A stretch of 64,000 nt of DNA, from contig NZ_JACVPD010000003.1 of the NCBI RefSeq assembly GCF_018882095.1, forward strand, positions 1 through 64,000. The letters run 5' to 3'. The notes beneath the pieces are model-generated. The model ran no database searches. It was not told the origin of the DNA and was given only the letters and a program-made list of their open reading frames with translations. This document shows, piece by piece, positions 34,115-43,819 of this stretch (its first letter is position 1; the number at the start of each line of letters is the position of its first letter). A program made the position numbers and the translations under genes. Source of the DNA: Polynucleobacter sp. CS-Odin-A6. GTDB taxonomy: Bacteria > Pseudomonadota > Gammaproteobacteria > Burkholderiales > Burkholderiaceae.

Positions 34115-35230
34115 ATGTCAGGAAATACTTTAGGCCTTCTCTTTACGGTCACCACTTTTGGTGAATCTCATGGTCCCGCGATTGGCGCTGTCGTCGACGG
34201 TTGCCCTCCAGGAATGCTTCTGTGTGAAGCCGATTTGCAGATGGATTTAGATCGTCGTAAACCGGGAACGTCGCGTCACGTGACTCAGCGCCAAGAGGCT
34301 GACATGGTTGAAATCTTATCTGGTGTATACGAGGGCAAAACGACTGGTACGCCTATTTGTCTCATGATTCGCAATACGGATCAACGCAGCCAAGATTACG
34401 GCGATATTCTGCAAACATTTAGGCCTGGCCATGCTGATTACACCTATCACTATAAGTACGGTTTGCGCGATCCTCGCGGTGGCGGTCGTTCATCAGCAAG
34501 ACTCACTGCGCCGGTAGTGGCAGCAGCAGCCATTGCGAAGAAGTGGCTTAAAGAACAATACGGTACTGAGATTTATGGCTACATGAGCCAACTCGGTGAA
34601 ATCAACATTCCATTTCAAGATGCTTCGCTGATTGGGAGCAATCCTTTCTTCTCTGCAAACGCCGAAATTGTGCCTCAGCTAGAGGCGTATATGGATGCGC
34701 TACGCAAAGCAGGAGATTCTTGTGGGGCAAAGATTGAAGTGCGGGCGCGCCATGTTCCAGTGGGGCTAGGTGAGCCTCTATTTGATAAGTTGGATGCCGA
34801 TATTGCGCATGCCATGATGGGGATTAATGCTGTAAAAGGGGTTGAGATCGGCTCAGGCTTTCAATCGGTAGCTCAACGCGGCAGCGAACATGGTGACGAG
34901 CTTCATCCGGATGGTTTTGCCAGTGATCATGCTGGCGGTACTCTAGGGGGCATTAGCAGTGGACAAGATTTGCGCGTATCGATTGCGATCAAACCAACCT
35001 CTAGCATCTTAAGCCCGAAACAATCAGTTGATTTGGATGGAAAACCCATTACGGTACAAACCAAGGGGCGTCATGACCCATGCGTAGGTATTCGGGCAAC
35101 ACCAATTGCAGAGGCCATGCTCGCTTTAGTATTGATGGATCATGCTTTGCGGCATCGCGCTCAATGTGGTGACGTAAAACATCCTGTTGCAGCAATCCCA
35201 GCAGCACGCCCCGGTTCTGTAGCTGACTAA
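34115..35230 (+). CDS. aroC: Chorismate synthase
   Basis: It makes chorismate from EPSP, the last shikimate-pathway step, using reduced FMN. The 371-residue length is normal. The signatures [48 protein letters not shown] and the late [17 protein letters not shown] are all present. The pathway runs in the cytosol. Confidence 0.97.
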   Translation: MSGNTLGLLFTVTTFGESHGPAIGAVVDGCPPGMLLCEADLQMDLDRRKPGTSRHVTQRQEADMVEILSGVYEGKTTGTPICLMIRNTDQRSQDYGDILQTFRPGHADYTYHYKYGLRDPRGGGRSSARLTAPVVAAAAIAKKWLKEQYGTEIYGYMSQLGEINIPFQDASLIGSNPFFSANAEIVPQLEAYMDALRKAGDSCGAKIEVRARHVPVGLGEPLFDKLDADIAHAMMGINAVKGVEIGSGFQSVAQRGSEHGDELHPDGFASDHAGGTLGGISSGQDLRVSIAIKPTSSILSPKQSVDLDGKPITVQTKGRHDPCVGIRATPIAEAMLALVLMDHALRHRAQCGDVKHPVAAIPAARPGSVAD

Positions 35231-35253
35231 TTTATCCCTCTAAGAAAAAGAAA

Positions 35254-36411
35254 ATGACAGCTTCCGTGCGTTGGGCCTTCGGGTCCTTTTTCTTTTTATA
35301 TTTTGCTTATGTAGGTTTAGTTTCTCCGTTCGCTAGCCTCTTTTTTCTAGAGCGTGGTTTTAGTGTGATTGAGATTGCGGTGCTAATGTCGATGTTGCAA
35401 GTGACGCGAATTGTTGGTCCTTTCTCATGGGGCTGGTTATCTGATTATCTTTCTAATCGGATTGGCATTATTCGTTTCTGTGCTTGCTTGGCCGCGGCGG
35501 TATTTCTGTGCATCTTTTTCTTACAAAGTTACGCTGCATTCTTTGTTTGGATGTTCGTGTTCCACACGATTTTGAGTAGCCTCATGCCATTAGGTGAATC
35601 CGCTACGGTTCATGCCTTGTTCAAAGATAATTCTTTTGATAAACGGTATGGGCGTTTGCGCTTGTGGGGCTCAATTGGCTTTATTGCAATGGTGCTGTTT
35701 GCAGGAGAGCTGTTTCAGCGAAATGGTATTGAACTTTATCCAATTGTAGGCATGGTCATCTTGGCCTTTTTAGCGCTAGTGACCTTTCGATTGCATGAGC
35801 CTAAGATCGAGCGTCGCAAGATGGTGAAGGGCGAACTCTTAGTAGTGTTATTTAATCCGGATGTGCGTTGGTTTTTGTTGTCTGGATTTTTTATGATCTT
35901 TGCACATGCCGCTTTGTACGTATTTTATTCTCTGTACTTAGCAGATTTGGGTTACAACAAATTTCAAATCGGTTTGTTTTGGGCGCTAGGTGTTGCTGCT
36001 GAAGTGATCTTCTTTTATTTCCAAAGCAAGGTGCTTAGCCGCTTAGATCCAGAAGTGATTCTCCAAATTGCCTTTGGTATTGGTGTGTTTCGATTTGTCC
36101 TGATTGCTTTCTTTCCGTTGACTTGGGTATTGATTCTCGCGCAACTCATGCATGCTGCTACTTTTGGGGCTCACCATAGCGCTGCAACTAAATTACTACA
36201 GCGTTGGTTTACTGGCCCCCTGCAGGCTCGTGGCCAAGCATTAATGGCGACAGTCTCTTATGGCTTAGGCGGAACACTAGGTGGTTTAGTTGCTGGATGG
36301 CTGTGGGATGCAACGCAGCCACGCAATGTATTTGTGATGTCCGCTTTAGCTTGTGGTCTAGCGGGTATGGCAATTCAGAAACTGCGTCCTAGTCACAATC
36401 GAACTACATAG
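35254..36411 (+). CDS. MFS transporter (HcaT/nucleoside-permease-like)
   Basis: This inner-membrane protein has 385 residues and twelve helices. WGWLSDYLSNRIGIIRF and RYGRLRLWGSIGFIA are typical of the MFS_1-like group with the 3-phenylpropionate permease. The substrate is unknown. It starts 23 bases after aroC and overlaps the convergent ETF-QO gene by 8 bases. Confidence 0.88.
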   Translation: MTASVRWAFGSFFFLYFAYVGLVSPFASLFFLERGFSVIEIAVLMSMLQVTRIVGPFSWGWLSDYLSNRIGIIRFCACLAAAVFLCIFFLQSYAAFFVWMFVFHTILSSLMPLGESATVHALFKDNSFDKRYGRLRLWGSIGFIAMVLFAGELFQRNGIELYPIVGMVILAFLALVTFRLHEPKIERRKMVKGELLVVLFNPDVRWFLLSGFFMIFAHAALYVFYSLYLADLGYNKFQIGLFWALGVAAEVIFFYFQSKVLSRLDPEVILQIAFGIGVFRFVLIAFFPLTWVLILAQLMHAATFGAHHSAATKLLQRWFTGPLQARGQALMATVSYGLGGTLGGLVAGWLWDATQPRNVFVMSALACGLAGMAIQKLRPSHNRTT

Positions 36412-38074
36412 AAGCATAGTTTGGCCCGCCGCCGCCCTCAGGGGCAATCCAAATAATATTTTGGCTCGGATCTTTGATGTCACAGGTTTTGCAATGGACG
36501 CAATTTTGTGCATTAATTTGCAGTTGGGGCTGACCCTCTTTTTCCACATATTCATAAACGCCAGCAGGACAGTAGCGTTGCTCCGGACCTGCATAGGTTT
36601 TGAGATTCAGGCTTACCGGAACGGATTGATCTTTGAGCGTTAAATGACTCGGCTGATTCTCTGCATGATTTGTATTGGATATAAAGACAGAGGAGAGTCG
36701 ATCAAAGGTGATTTTGCCATCGGGCTTTGGATAGTCGATTGGCTGATGCAGTGAGGCTGGTTCTAGACACTCATGATCTGCATGTTTTAGGTGAATCGTC
36801 CAGGGCATATTTCCTCCTAAGAGTTTTTGCTCTAGACCGACCATCAAGGTGCCAAGGTAAAGTCCTTTAGACATCCAAGGTTTAAAGTTCCGTGCCTGAC
36901 TAAGCTCAGTGTGTAGCCAACTATTGTTGAATGCCTTCGGATAGGCAGTCAAGACATCAGCGGAACGATTTTCTGCAAGAGCGGCAACGGCTGCTTGGGC
37001 AGCCAGCATCCCCGTCTTAATCGCAGCATGACTTCCCTTAATACGCGAAGCATTTAAAAATCCTGCATCGCAGCCGATCAAGGCGCCGCCCGGAAATACG
37101 GTTTTTGGTAGGCTATTTAAGCCGCCAGCGGTGAGTGCGCGGGCCCCATAAGCAAGACGCTTGCCGCCTTCAAATGTTTCCCGAATCTTGGGGTGCAATT
37201 TGTAGCGCTGGAATTCTTCAAAGGGGGAAAGGTAAGGGTTCTTGTAGGACAAGCCTACTACCAAGCCAACCGCCACTTGATTGTTATCTAAGTGATATAA
37301 AAATGAGCCACCATAGGTATCGCTTTCTAAAGGCCAACCCGCGGTATGCACTACTAGACCAGGTTTACTCTTAGAGGGCTCTACTTCCCAAAGCTCTTTA
37401 ATCCCAATCCCGTAGCTTTGTGGATCCGACTCTTGATCTAATGCAAACTTGGAGATGAGCTGCTTGCCTAAGTGACCGCGTGAGCCTTCGGCAAATAGGG
37501 TGTACTTCGCGCGTAACTCCATTCCTAACTGGAATTGATCTGTAGGCTGGCCTTCTTTATCCAAGCCCATCGAGCCCGTGGTCACACCACACACTGCACC
37601 TTGCTCGTCGTACAAAATCTCCGCCGCAGGAAAGCCGGGGAAAATGTCGACACCCAGACTCTCGGCCTGTTGGCCAAGCCAGCGAGTGACATTAGCCAAG
37701 CTAATAATGTAATTACCTTCATTCTTAAAGCAATGAGGCAGCATCCAATTGGGTACTTGAAATGAACTCTCTTTCGTCAGAAATAAAAACTGGTCTTGAG
37801 TGACTTCAGTATTCAGTGGCGCCCCTAATTCTTGCCAGTTGGGGAAGAGCTCTGTGAGCGCCTTGGGATCCATCACTGCACCGGACAAAATATGCGCGCC
37901 GATTTCTGAGCCTTTTTCCAGTACGCAGACACTGATTTCTTTGCCAGAATCCTGGGCAAGTTGTTTGGCTTTAATGGCTGCAGAAAGACCAGCTGGGCCG
38001 CCACCCACGATCACCAGGTCGTAATCCATGGATTCTCTGGGTCCAAATTGGGCGAGTAATTCTTGGGCAGTCAT
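36404..38074 (-). CDS. Electron-transfer flavoprotein:ubiquinone oxidoreductase
   Basis: It moves electrons from ETF (fatty-acid and amino-acid oxidation) to ubiquinone at the inner membrane. The 556-residue protein has the FAD motif VIVGGGPAGLSAAIKA at the start and a C-terminal [4Fe-4S] site (CPAGVYEY, then CVHCKTCDIKDP). The ending GGGGPNYASM is highly typical. Confidence 0.96.
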   Translation of the reverse strand: MTAQELLAQFGPRESMDYDLVIVGGGPAGLSAAIKAKQLAQDSGKEISVCVLEKGSEIGAHILSGAVMDPKALTELFPNWQELGAPLNTEVTQDQFLFLTKESSFQVPNWMLPHCFKNEGNYIISLANVTRWLGQQAESLGVDIFPGFPAAEILYDEQGAVCGVTTGSMGLDKEGQPTDQFQLGMELRAKYTLFAEGSRGHLGKQLISKFALDQESDPQSYGIGIKELWEVEPSKSKPGLVVHTAGWPLESDTYGGSFLYHLDNNQVAVGLVVGLSYKNPYLSPFEEFQRYKLHPKIRETFEGGKRLAYGARALTAGGLNSLPKTVFPGGALIGCDAGFLNASRIKGSHAAIKTGMLAAQAAVAALAENRSADVLTAYPKAFNNSWLHTELSQARNFKPWMSKGLYLGTLMVGLEQKLLGGNMPWTIHLKHADHECLEPASLHQPIDYPKPDGKITFDRLSSVFISNTNHAENQPSHLTLKDQSVPVSLNLKTYAGPEQRYCPAGVYEYVEKEGQPQLQINAQNCVHCKTCDIKDPSQNIIWIAPEGGGGPNYASM

Positions 38075-38271
38075 TCAATTTCTCCAACGGGGCTTAAAAA
38101 CTGGGGTGAATAAGTGATTTCCAGCATTTTTACTAAATATCCAGCTTCAAACCACATCCCATAGTTTAGTTCTAAGCAGAAAAGCCAGTGTGGCGCCTAT
38201 TGCGATCGGTCTTTGGAATCTAAAGCGTTATGATTACTTTTTACCTTTTTTAGCAATATTAGGACGAATTT

Positions 38272-38970
38272 ATGAATAAAACTTACCCATCGGCTGTAGA
38301 TGCCTTAAGGGATGTCTTGAAGGATGGTCAGAAACTGGCTGTTGGCGGTTTTGGTCTGTGCGGCATACCTGAGGCATTGATTGCCGCAGTGAAAGATTTG
38401 GGCGTGCAAAATCTGACGGCAATTGCCAATAATGCTGGGGTAGACGGCTTTGGTTTGGGTTTATTGCTTAACTCAAGACAAGTGAAAAAGATGGTCGCTT
38501 CTTATGTTGGCGAAAACAAAGAATTTGAGCGTCAATATTTGGCCGGTGAGCTGGAGTTGGAATTTACTCCGCAAGGTACCTTGGCTGAGAAATTGCGTGC
38601 TGGTGGTTGTGGTATTCCTGCTTTCTACACCAAAACTGGAGTAGGTACTCTGGTCGCTGAGGGCAAGGAAGAAAAAGAATTCGATGGTGAGCGCTACATC
38701 ATGGAGCGCGCCATCATTGCGGATGTCTCTCTAGTGAAAGCATGGAAAGCGGATAAGTCAGGTAATTTGGTTTATCGCTACACAGCGCGTAACTTCAATC
38801 CCATGGTTGCGATGGCAGGCAAGATTACGGTCGCTGAAGTCGAAGAAATTGTGGAGAACGGTGAATTAGATCCTGATCAAATTCATACGCCAGGCATTTA
38901 TGTGCATCGCTTAGTTCTCAATACAACGCCTGAGAAGCGTATTGAGCAACGCACTTTGTCTGCAGCTTAA
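38272..38970 (+). CDS. scoA: 3-oxoacid CoA-transferase subunit A
   Basis: The 232-residue A subunit of a succinyl-CoA:3-ketoacid CoA-transferase is used in ketone-body or acetoacetate metabolism. The start [19 protein letters not shown] and [22 protein letters not shown] are family signatures. The B subunit follows after 50 bases. Confidence 0.94.
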   Translation: MNKTYPSAVDALRDVLKDGQKLAVGGFGLCGIPEALIAAVKDLGVQNLTAIANNAGVDGFGLGLLLNSRQVKKMVASYVGENKEFERQYLAGELELEFTPQGTLAEKLRAGGCGIPAFYTKTGVGTLVAEGKEEKEFDGERYIMERAIIADVSLVKAWKADKSGNLVYRYTARNFNPMVAMAGKITVAEVEEIVENGELDPDQIHTPGIYVHRLVLNTTPEKRIEQRTLSAA

Positions 38971-39020
38971 TACCTATAGACACCATATAAAAACAGTAGA
39001 GAATATTTAGGAAGATCGAT

Positions 39021-39671
39021 ATGCCTTGGAATAGAGATGAAATGGCAGCACGTGCTGCTAAAGAGTTAAAGGATGGTTACTACGTTAATTTAGGTATTGG
39101 CATGCCAACCCTAGTAGCTAATCATGTGCCTGAAGGAATGGAGGTATGGCTCCAATCGGAAAATGGTTTATTAGGAATTGGGCCTTTTCCGACCGAGCAA
39201 ACGATTGATGCTGATTTAATTAATGCGGGTAAACAAACCATTACAACCTTACCTGGTTCATCTATCTTTTCTTCTGCAGATTCTTTTGGAATGATTCGTG
39301 GTGGAAAAATTAATATTGCCATTTTGGGTGCAATGCAGGTGAGTGAGCATGGCGACTTAGCAAACTGGATGATTCCGGGGAAGATGGTCAAGGGCATGGG
39401 TGGGGCTATGGACTTGGTTGCTGGTGTGAAGCATGTAGTTGTCTTAATGGAGCATGTCGCAAAGAAGAAAGATGGCACTGAAGAAATCAAGATTCTGCCA
39501 AAATGCACTTTGCCTTTGACTGGTGTAGGCGTAATTAGCCGCATTATTACTGATCTCTGCGTGTTGGACATTACTCCTAAAGGCTTGAAATTGGTGGAAC
39601 TGGCTCCTGGAGTCACTAAGGAAGAAGTGCTCTCTAAAACAGGTGCTCCTATTGACACTGCGGGCGTCTAA
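39021..39671 (+). CDS. scoB: 3-oxoacid CoA-transferase subunit B
   Basis: The 216-residue B subunit carries the catalytic Glu in [32 protein letters not shown] and [19 protein letters not shown] complete the family pattern. It acts with ScoA in the cytosol. Confidence 0.95.
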   Translation: MPWNRDEMAARAAKELKDGYYVNLGIGMPTLVANHVPEGMEVWLQSENGLLGIGPFPTEQTIDADLINAGKQTITTLPGSSIFSSADSFGMIRGGKINIAILGAMQVSEHGDLANWMIPGKMVKGMGGAMDLVAGVKHVVVLMEHVAKKKDGTEEIKILPKCTLPLTGVGVISRIITDLCVLDITPKGLKLVELAPGVTKEEVLSKTGAPIDTAGV

Positions 39672-39724
39672 TCTCGGCCTTCACTATTTCCACTACTTCT
39701 TATTAATGGATTAAGGGAATTACC

Positions 39725-41596
39725 ATGTCGGGATCCGATCATTCCCATTCAAAGCAGGTAAGATCAAAAAGTCCTTTTGGGGCTGATTCCTCTCTGCATG
39801 CGCATAAAAAAGGCGATGCTCAACACGGCCATAGCAAAGAAGTCTCTAATCAAAATCTACTCCTGATTGCATTACTACTCACCTTAGGGTTCTCTGGAGT
39901 GGAGGGTGCCGCTGCCTATTTTGCGAATTCATTAGCCTTGATTTCTGACGCAGGTCACATGGTGACCGATGCGGCTGCATTAGGTCTTGCACTATTAGCG
40001 CAAATGATTTCGCGTCGTCCACCTTCCCCAAAACATTCTTTTGGCTTCGGGCGTGCTGAAGCACTGGCTGCTTTCGTGAATAGTATTGCCATGTTGGCTT
40101 TGGTTTTTTGGATTGTGATTGAGGCAGTTAGTCGGTTTGCTAATCCTCATCAGGTAGATGGCTTTACTGTCACAGTGGTGGCGGCAATTGGTCTTGTGAT
40201 GAATATCGTTGTTGCATGGGTGCTCTCTCGTGACAAGAAGAGTGTCAATACGCGCGCAGCTTTAGTGCATGTGATGGGTGACTTATTAGGCTCTATAGCC
40301 GCTCTAGCCGCCGGTATCGTGATTCAGTTGACAGGCTGGATGCCTATTGATGCGATTCTGTCTATTTTGGTGTCACTCCTTATTCTGAAGTCAACAATCT
40401 CGATCTTAAAAGAGTCCTATCACTTCTTAATGGAGGGTGTGCCCTTACATATTGACTACCTGCAGGTGGGTAGTGATCTTAAAAATGTGCCAGGCGTGCT
40501 AGCAGTTCATGATCTTCATGTGTGGGAGATGACCCCAAACTTTCCGGCATTAATTGGCCATATTGAAATTGCACAGATGTCTGAGTGGCCACATATCATG
40601 CGGCTAATTAACACCATGTTGATAGATAAGCACGGCATTGATCATGTGACGCTTCAGCCTGAGGAAGTGGGTGAGGCAAATGACCATAATCATGATCATG
40701 ATGAACCTCGTGAACAGGCTAAGCCTGTGGCTGCTTTTCACCAGGGTGATACTTTTTATGTTCAGTGCACCAGTGGCGATTCTGAACATCGCATGGCTTA
40801 TCACGCTTGGGGCGATCCCACTAATAGCAAAGTATTGCTGTGTGTCCATGGTTTAACCAGGCGCGGTAGCGACTTTCAGACTCTGGCAGAAACGATGTGC
40901 CAGGATTATTACGTGGTGTGTCCTGATGTCGTTGGTCGAGGCGACTCTGACCATCTGAGCAACCCCATGCTCTATGCAGTTCCTCAATATGTCTCTGATA
41001 TTGCGCAGTTGATTGAAACATTGGGCGTCTCTCAAGTAGATTGGTTTGGAACCTCTATGGGCGGCCTTATTGGGATGGTTTATGCTGCTATGCCCAACTC
41101 GCCTATTCGAAGAATGTTGATTAATGATGTGGGGCCCAAGATTGAGCCTGAGGCTCTGAAACGTTTGGGTTCTTATGTTGGTCAACCTTTTGTCTTTGCA
41201 AATCGCGCTGATGCACTCAATCGTTTAAACGCGATCTGCGCCACCTTTGGTGAGCACACGCCTGAAGAGTGGGAGACTTACAATGGCCCCATGTTAGTTG
41301 AGCGTAATGGTCAATGGATCATGCACTATGACCCGAATATTGCTGTGCCATTTGCTTCAGTCAATCCGATTATGGCTAAAGCTGGTGAGATGGCGATGTG
41401 GCACGCCTTTAAACAGATCCATATTCCGATGTTAATTGTGCGTGGCGGCAATTCTGATTTACTCTCTGCAAAAACAGTCGCTGAAATGTGCAAAGTCAAT
41501 CCTTATATTCGGAGTATTGAAATTCCAAATGTAGGTCATGCACCTGCATTTGTTAAGCCAGAGCAAGTCGCTTTAGCAAAAGAATTCTTTAGTTAA
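39725..41596 (+). CDS. CDF metal-efflux transporter fused to an alpha/beta hydrolase
   Basis: One open frame of 623 codons encodes two complete proteins. Residues 1-312 form a cation-diffusion-facilitator exporter with a His-rich start, six membrane helices and metal sites HxxxD at 78-82 and 182-186 (zinc type). A His-rich linker (320-326) follows. Residues 335-623 form an alpha/beta hydrolase with nucleophile Ser444 (GTSMGG), Asp578 and His605 (NVGHAP). The hydrolase part begins HQGDTFYVQC, looking like a free protein that lost its start. It should sit on the cytosolic face. It is followed by relA 9 bases later. Confidence 0.9.
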   Translation: MSGSDHSHSKQVRSKSPFGADSSLHAHKKGDAQHGHSKEVSNQNLLLIALLLTLGFSGVEGAAAYFANSLALISDAGHMVTDAAALGLALLAQMISRRPPSPKHSFGFGRAEALAAFVNSIAMLALVFWIVIEAVSRFANPHQVDGFTVTVVAAIGLVMNIVVAWVLSRDKKSVNTRAALVHVMGDLLGSIAALAAGIVIQLTGWMPIDAILSILVSLLILKSTISILKESYHFLMEGVPLHIDYLQVGSDLKNVPGVLAVHDLHVWEMTPNFPALIGHIEIAQMSEWPHIMRLINTMLIDKHGIDHVTLQPEEVGEANDHNHDHDEPREQAKPVAAFHQGDTFYVQCTSGDSEHRMAYHAWGDPTNSKVLLCVHGLTRRGSDFQTLAETMCQDYYVVCPDVVGRGDSDHLSNPMLYAVPQYVSDIAQLIETLGVSQVDWFGTSMGGLIGMVYAAMPNSPIRRMLINDVGPKIEPEALKRLGSYVGQPFVFANRADALNRLNAICATFGEHTPEEWETYNGPMLVERNGQWIMHYDPNIAVPFASVNPIMAKAGEMAMWHAFKQIHIPMLIVRGGNSDLLSAKTVAEMCKVNPYIRSIEIPNVGHAPAFVKPEQVALAKEFFS

Positions 41597-41605
41597 TTTT
41601 TGCCA

Positions 41606-43645
41606 ATGGCGAATACACCTAGCAAATTAGCATCACCTTCAGCAACACCAGAAATCTTCACTGATGCGTGGTACGGCGAGTCAGCAGAACTGCATGCATC
41701 TGGCGTTCACCAAATTTTGCAATCCCTCAATCTAGATGAAGCAACATTGGTTGCTGCAAGCAATATTGCTCGCACCCATGGCAAAGAAGCCCTTATTAAG
41801 CTGATCGGTGAGGATCCGGCTAAGTTATTGATTGGTTATCGAGGGCTTCGTCAAGCGCAGGCCAAGTTGGTTCGTGAGGATGGTGGCTTAAATGTTACTG
41901 GTCAAGAAGAAATGCTGCGTAAGATGCTCTTGGCATTTGGTGATGATCTACGGGTAGTGTTAATTTATCTCGCATCACGTCTGCAAACTTTGCGTTGGGT
42001 TACTCAAGAAAATAGGGAGATGCCGGCCTCTTGGGCGCAAGAGATTTTAAATATTGATGCCTCATTAGCCAATCGATTAGGTATCTGGCAAATGAAATGG
42101 GAGATGGAGGATTTAGCTTTTCGTGCTCTATCACCACAAACCTATCGCGATATTGTCACGATGTTGGATGCCAATAGAATTGAGCGTCAATCGTTTATTG
42201 ATCAAATCGTCTTGCAGCTTAAAGACGAATTAAAAGCTGCACAAATTGATGGTGAAGTACTAGGTAGGCCAAAACACATTTACAGTATTTGGAAAAAGAT
42301 GCAAGGCAAGTCTCTCGATTTTGCGAACCTGTATGACGTCAGGGCATTTCGAGTGCTGGTGGATGATGTGAAGTCTTGCTATGCCGTATTGGGTATTGTG
42401 CATAACGTCTGGCAGCCGGTGCCGCGCGAGTTTGATGACTATATCGCCAGACCAAAGCCCAATGGCTATCAATCGCTTCATACCGTGGTGATGAATGAGG
42501 AGGGCGCTGCATTTGAGATTCAGGTTCGCACATCAGAAATGCATCAACAAGCGGAATATGGTTTAGCAGCGCATTGGCGTTACAAAGAGGGAGCCTATGT
42601 CGGGATGTCTTCGTCGCCTAAGTCTCAAAAGACAAATCAGCCTAGCACTCCTCATCAAGCAGGCACCCACAGTTCTGAAGTAGCTTATGAGCGACAAATC
42701 GCTTGGGCACGACAGTTGATCTCTTGGAAAGAGGATGCTTGGGAGCAGCTCAAGCATCAGCAGATCGATGATCATATTTATGTGCTTACGCCACTGGGGA
42801 AGGTGCTCTCTCTGGAGAGGGGTTCTACACCCATTGATTTTGCTTATGCAGTGCATACCAACCTTGGGCATCGCTGTCGTGGTGCCCGCGTAGATGGTGC
42901 AATGGTGCCGCTAGAGACTGCTCTGCAAAATGGGCAGACGATTGAGATCATTGCAGTGAAGCATGGCGGACCATCGCGCGATTGGATTAGCCCGAGTCGT
43001 CACTACCTTCGCTCACAGCGCGCCCGTTCGCGAGTGCGTGCCTGGTTCAATGCTCTAGATGATGAAGAGGCTGGGTCAAAGGCGGTAGACGTCAAGACTG
43101 AACAGAAGTCAGAAGCGAAAGTCAGCCTGCCAACGCCTGAAATTATTCTCAAGCAAAGTACTCGTAAGCAGGGTCAGGCTGGTGATGTCCTAGTAGTGGG
43201 AGTAGATTCTTTATTGACCCAATTGGCTCGTTGTTGCCGACCTGTTCCACCGGATGCAATTGCGGGTTTTGTAACTCAGGGTAGAGGCGTTTCGATTCAC
43301 CGGCGATCTTGCAAAACCTTTAGAGGGCTTTTAGAGAGAGCGCCCGAGCGCGTCATTCAGACAGCTTGGAATGAGCCCAATTCTGATGCGATGTTAGGAA
43401 ATGAGCTGAAGAAGGTATTTCCTGCCGATTTAGCAGTGACTGGCCTCGATCGCCCAGAGCTGATGCGCGAGTTGTTTGAAATCCTGACAAGGCAGGGTAT
43501 CCATGTCATTGATTTGCGTAAATCCGTGAAGCGAGGCATAGCGCAGATACTCCTGACCGTGGAAATCAAAGACTCTGAAGCCCTCCGTATCATTCAAAAC
43601 AGTCTAGAAGAAGTCAAAGGGGTGACCCAAGTACGCCGCCGGTGA
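41606..43645 (+). CDS. relA: RelA/SpoT-family (p)ppGpp synthetase
   Basis: The 679-residue ribosome-linked stringent-response enzyme transfers pyrophosphate from ATP to GDP/GTP. Domains: degenerate HD part (about 40-190; the usual HDxxED hydrolase motif is not seen), synthetase (EVLGRPKHIYSIWKKM, RPKPNGYQSLHTVV), TGS (DHIYVLTPLGKVLSL) and ACT-like C-terminus. Loss of the HD motif points to RelA rather than bifunctional SpoT. ATG 41606 is preferred over TTG 41600. Confidence 0.93.
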   Translation: MANTPSKLASPSATPEIFTDAWYGESAELHASGVHQILQSLNLDEATLVAASNIARTHGKEALIKLIGEDPAKLLIGYRGLRQAQAKLVREDGGLNVTGQEEMLRKMLLAFGDDLRVVLIYLASRLQTLRWVTQENREMPASWAQEILNIDASLANRLGIWQMKWEMEDLAFRALSPQTYRDIVTMLDANRIERQSFIDQIVLQLKDELKAAQIDGEVLGRPKHIYSIWKKMQGKSLDFANLYDVRAFRVLVDDVKSCYAVLGIVHNVWQPVPREFDDYIARPKPNGYQSLHTVVMNEEGAAFEIQVRTSEMHQQAEYGLAAHWRYKEGAYVGMSSSPKSQKTNQPSTPHQAGTHSSEVAYERQIAWARQLISWKEDAWEQLKHQQIDDHIYVLTPLGKVLSLERGSTPIDFAYAVHTNLGHRCRGARVDGAMVPLETALQNGQTIEIIAVKHGGPSRDWISPSRHYLRSQRARSRVRAWFNALDDEEAGSKAVDVKTEQKSEAKVSLPTPEIILKQSTRKQGQAGDVLVVGVDSLLTQLARCCRPVPPDAIAGFVTQGRGVSIHRRSCKTFRGLLERAPERVIQTAWNEPNSDAMLGNELKKVFPADLAVTGLDRPELMRELFEILTRQGIHVIDLRKSVKRGIAQILLTVEIKDSEALRIIQNSLEEVKGVTQVRRR

Positions 43646-43663
43646 TAAACTCTATGGCTATAT

Positions 43664-43740
43664 AGGCTCGTAGCTCAGCTGGTTAGAGCACCACCTTGAC
43701 ATGGTGGGGGTCGTTGGTTCGAGTCCAATCGAGCCTACCA
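43664..43740 (+). tRNA. tRNA-Val(GAC)
   Basis: The 77-base cloverleaf has acceptor AGGCTCG/CGAGCCT, anticodon stem CCACC/GGTGG with loop TTGACAT (anticodon GAC), T-arm GTTGG/CCAAT around TTCGAGT, discriminator A and an encoded CCA. Confidence 0.97.
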
Positions 43741-43756
43741 ACGAATAAAGACCCAA

Positions 43757-43794
43757 AAGAGCGCGGCTGCCGAAATGCTACCGCGCTTTCTTTT
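43757..43794 (+). terminator. Rho-independent terminator after tRNA-Val
   Basis: AGCGCGG (43760-43766) pairs with CCGCGCT (43781-43787), extended by A-T pairs and followed by a T-rich run. It separates the tRNA from thrS. Confidence 0.85.
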
Positions 43795-43819
43795 TTGTAA
43801 GTTAATTGATGGAGTTGTC

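Noticed and set aside
39122..39658. Long minus-strand frame opposite scoB
   Set aside because: Shadow of the well-supported CoA-transferase gene; no family motif.
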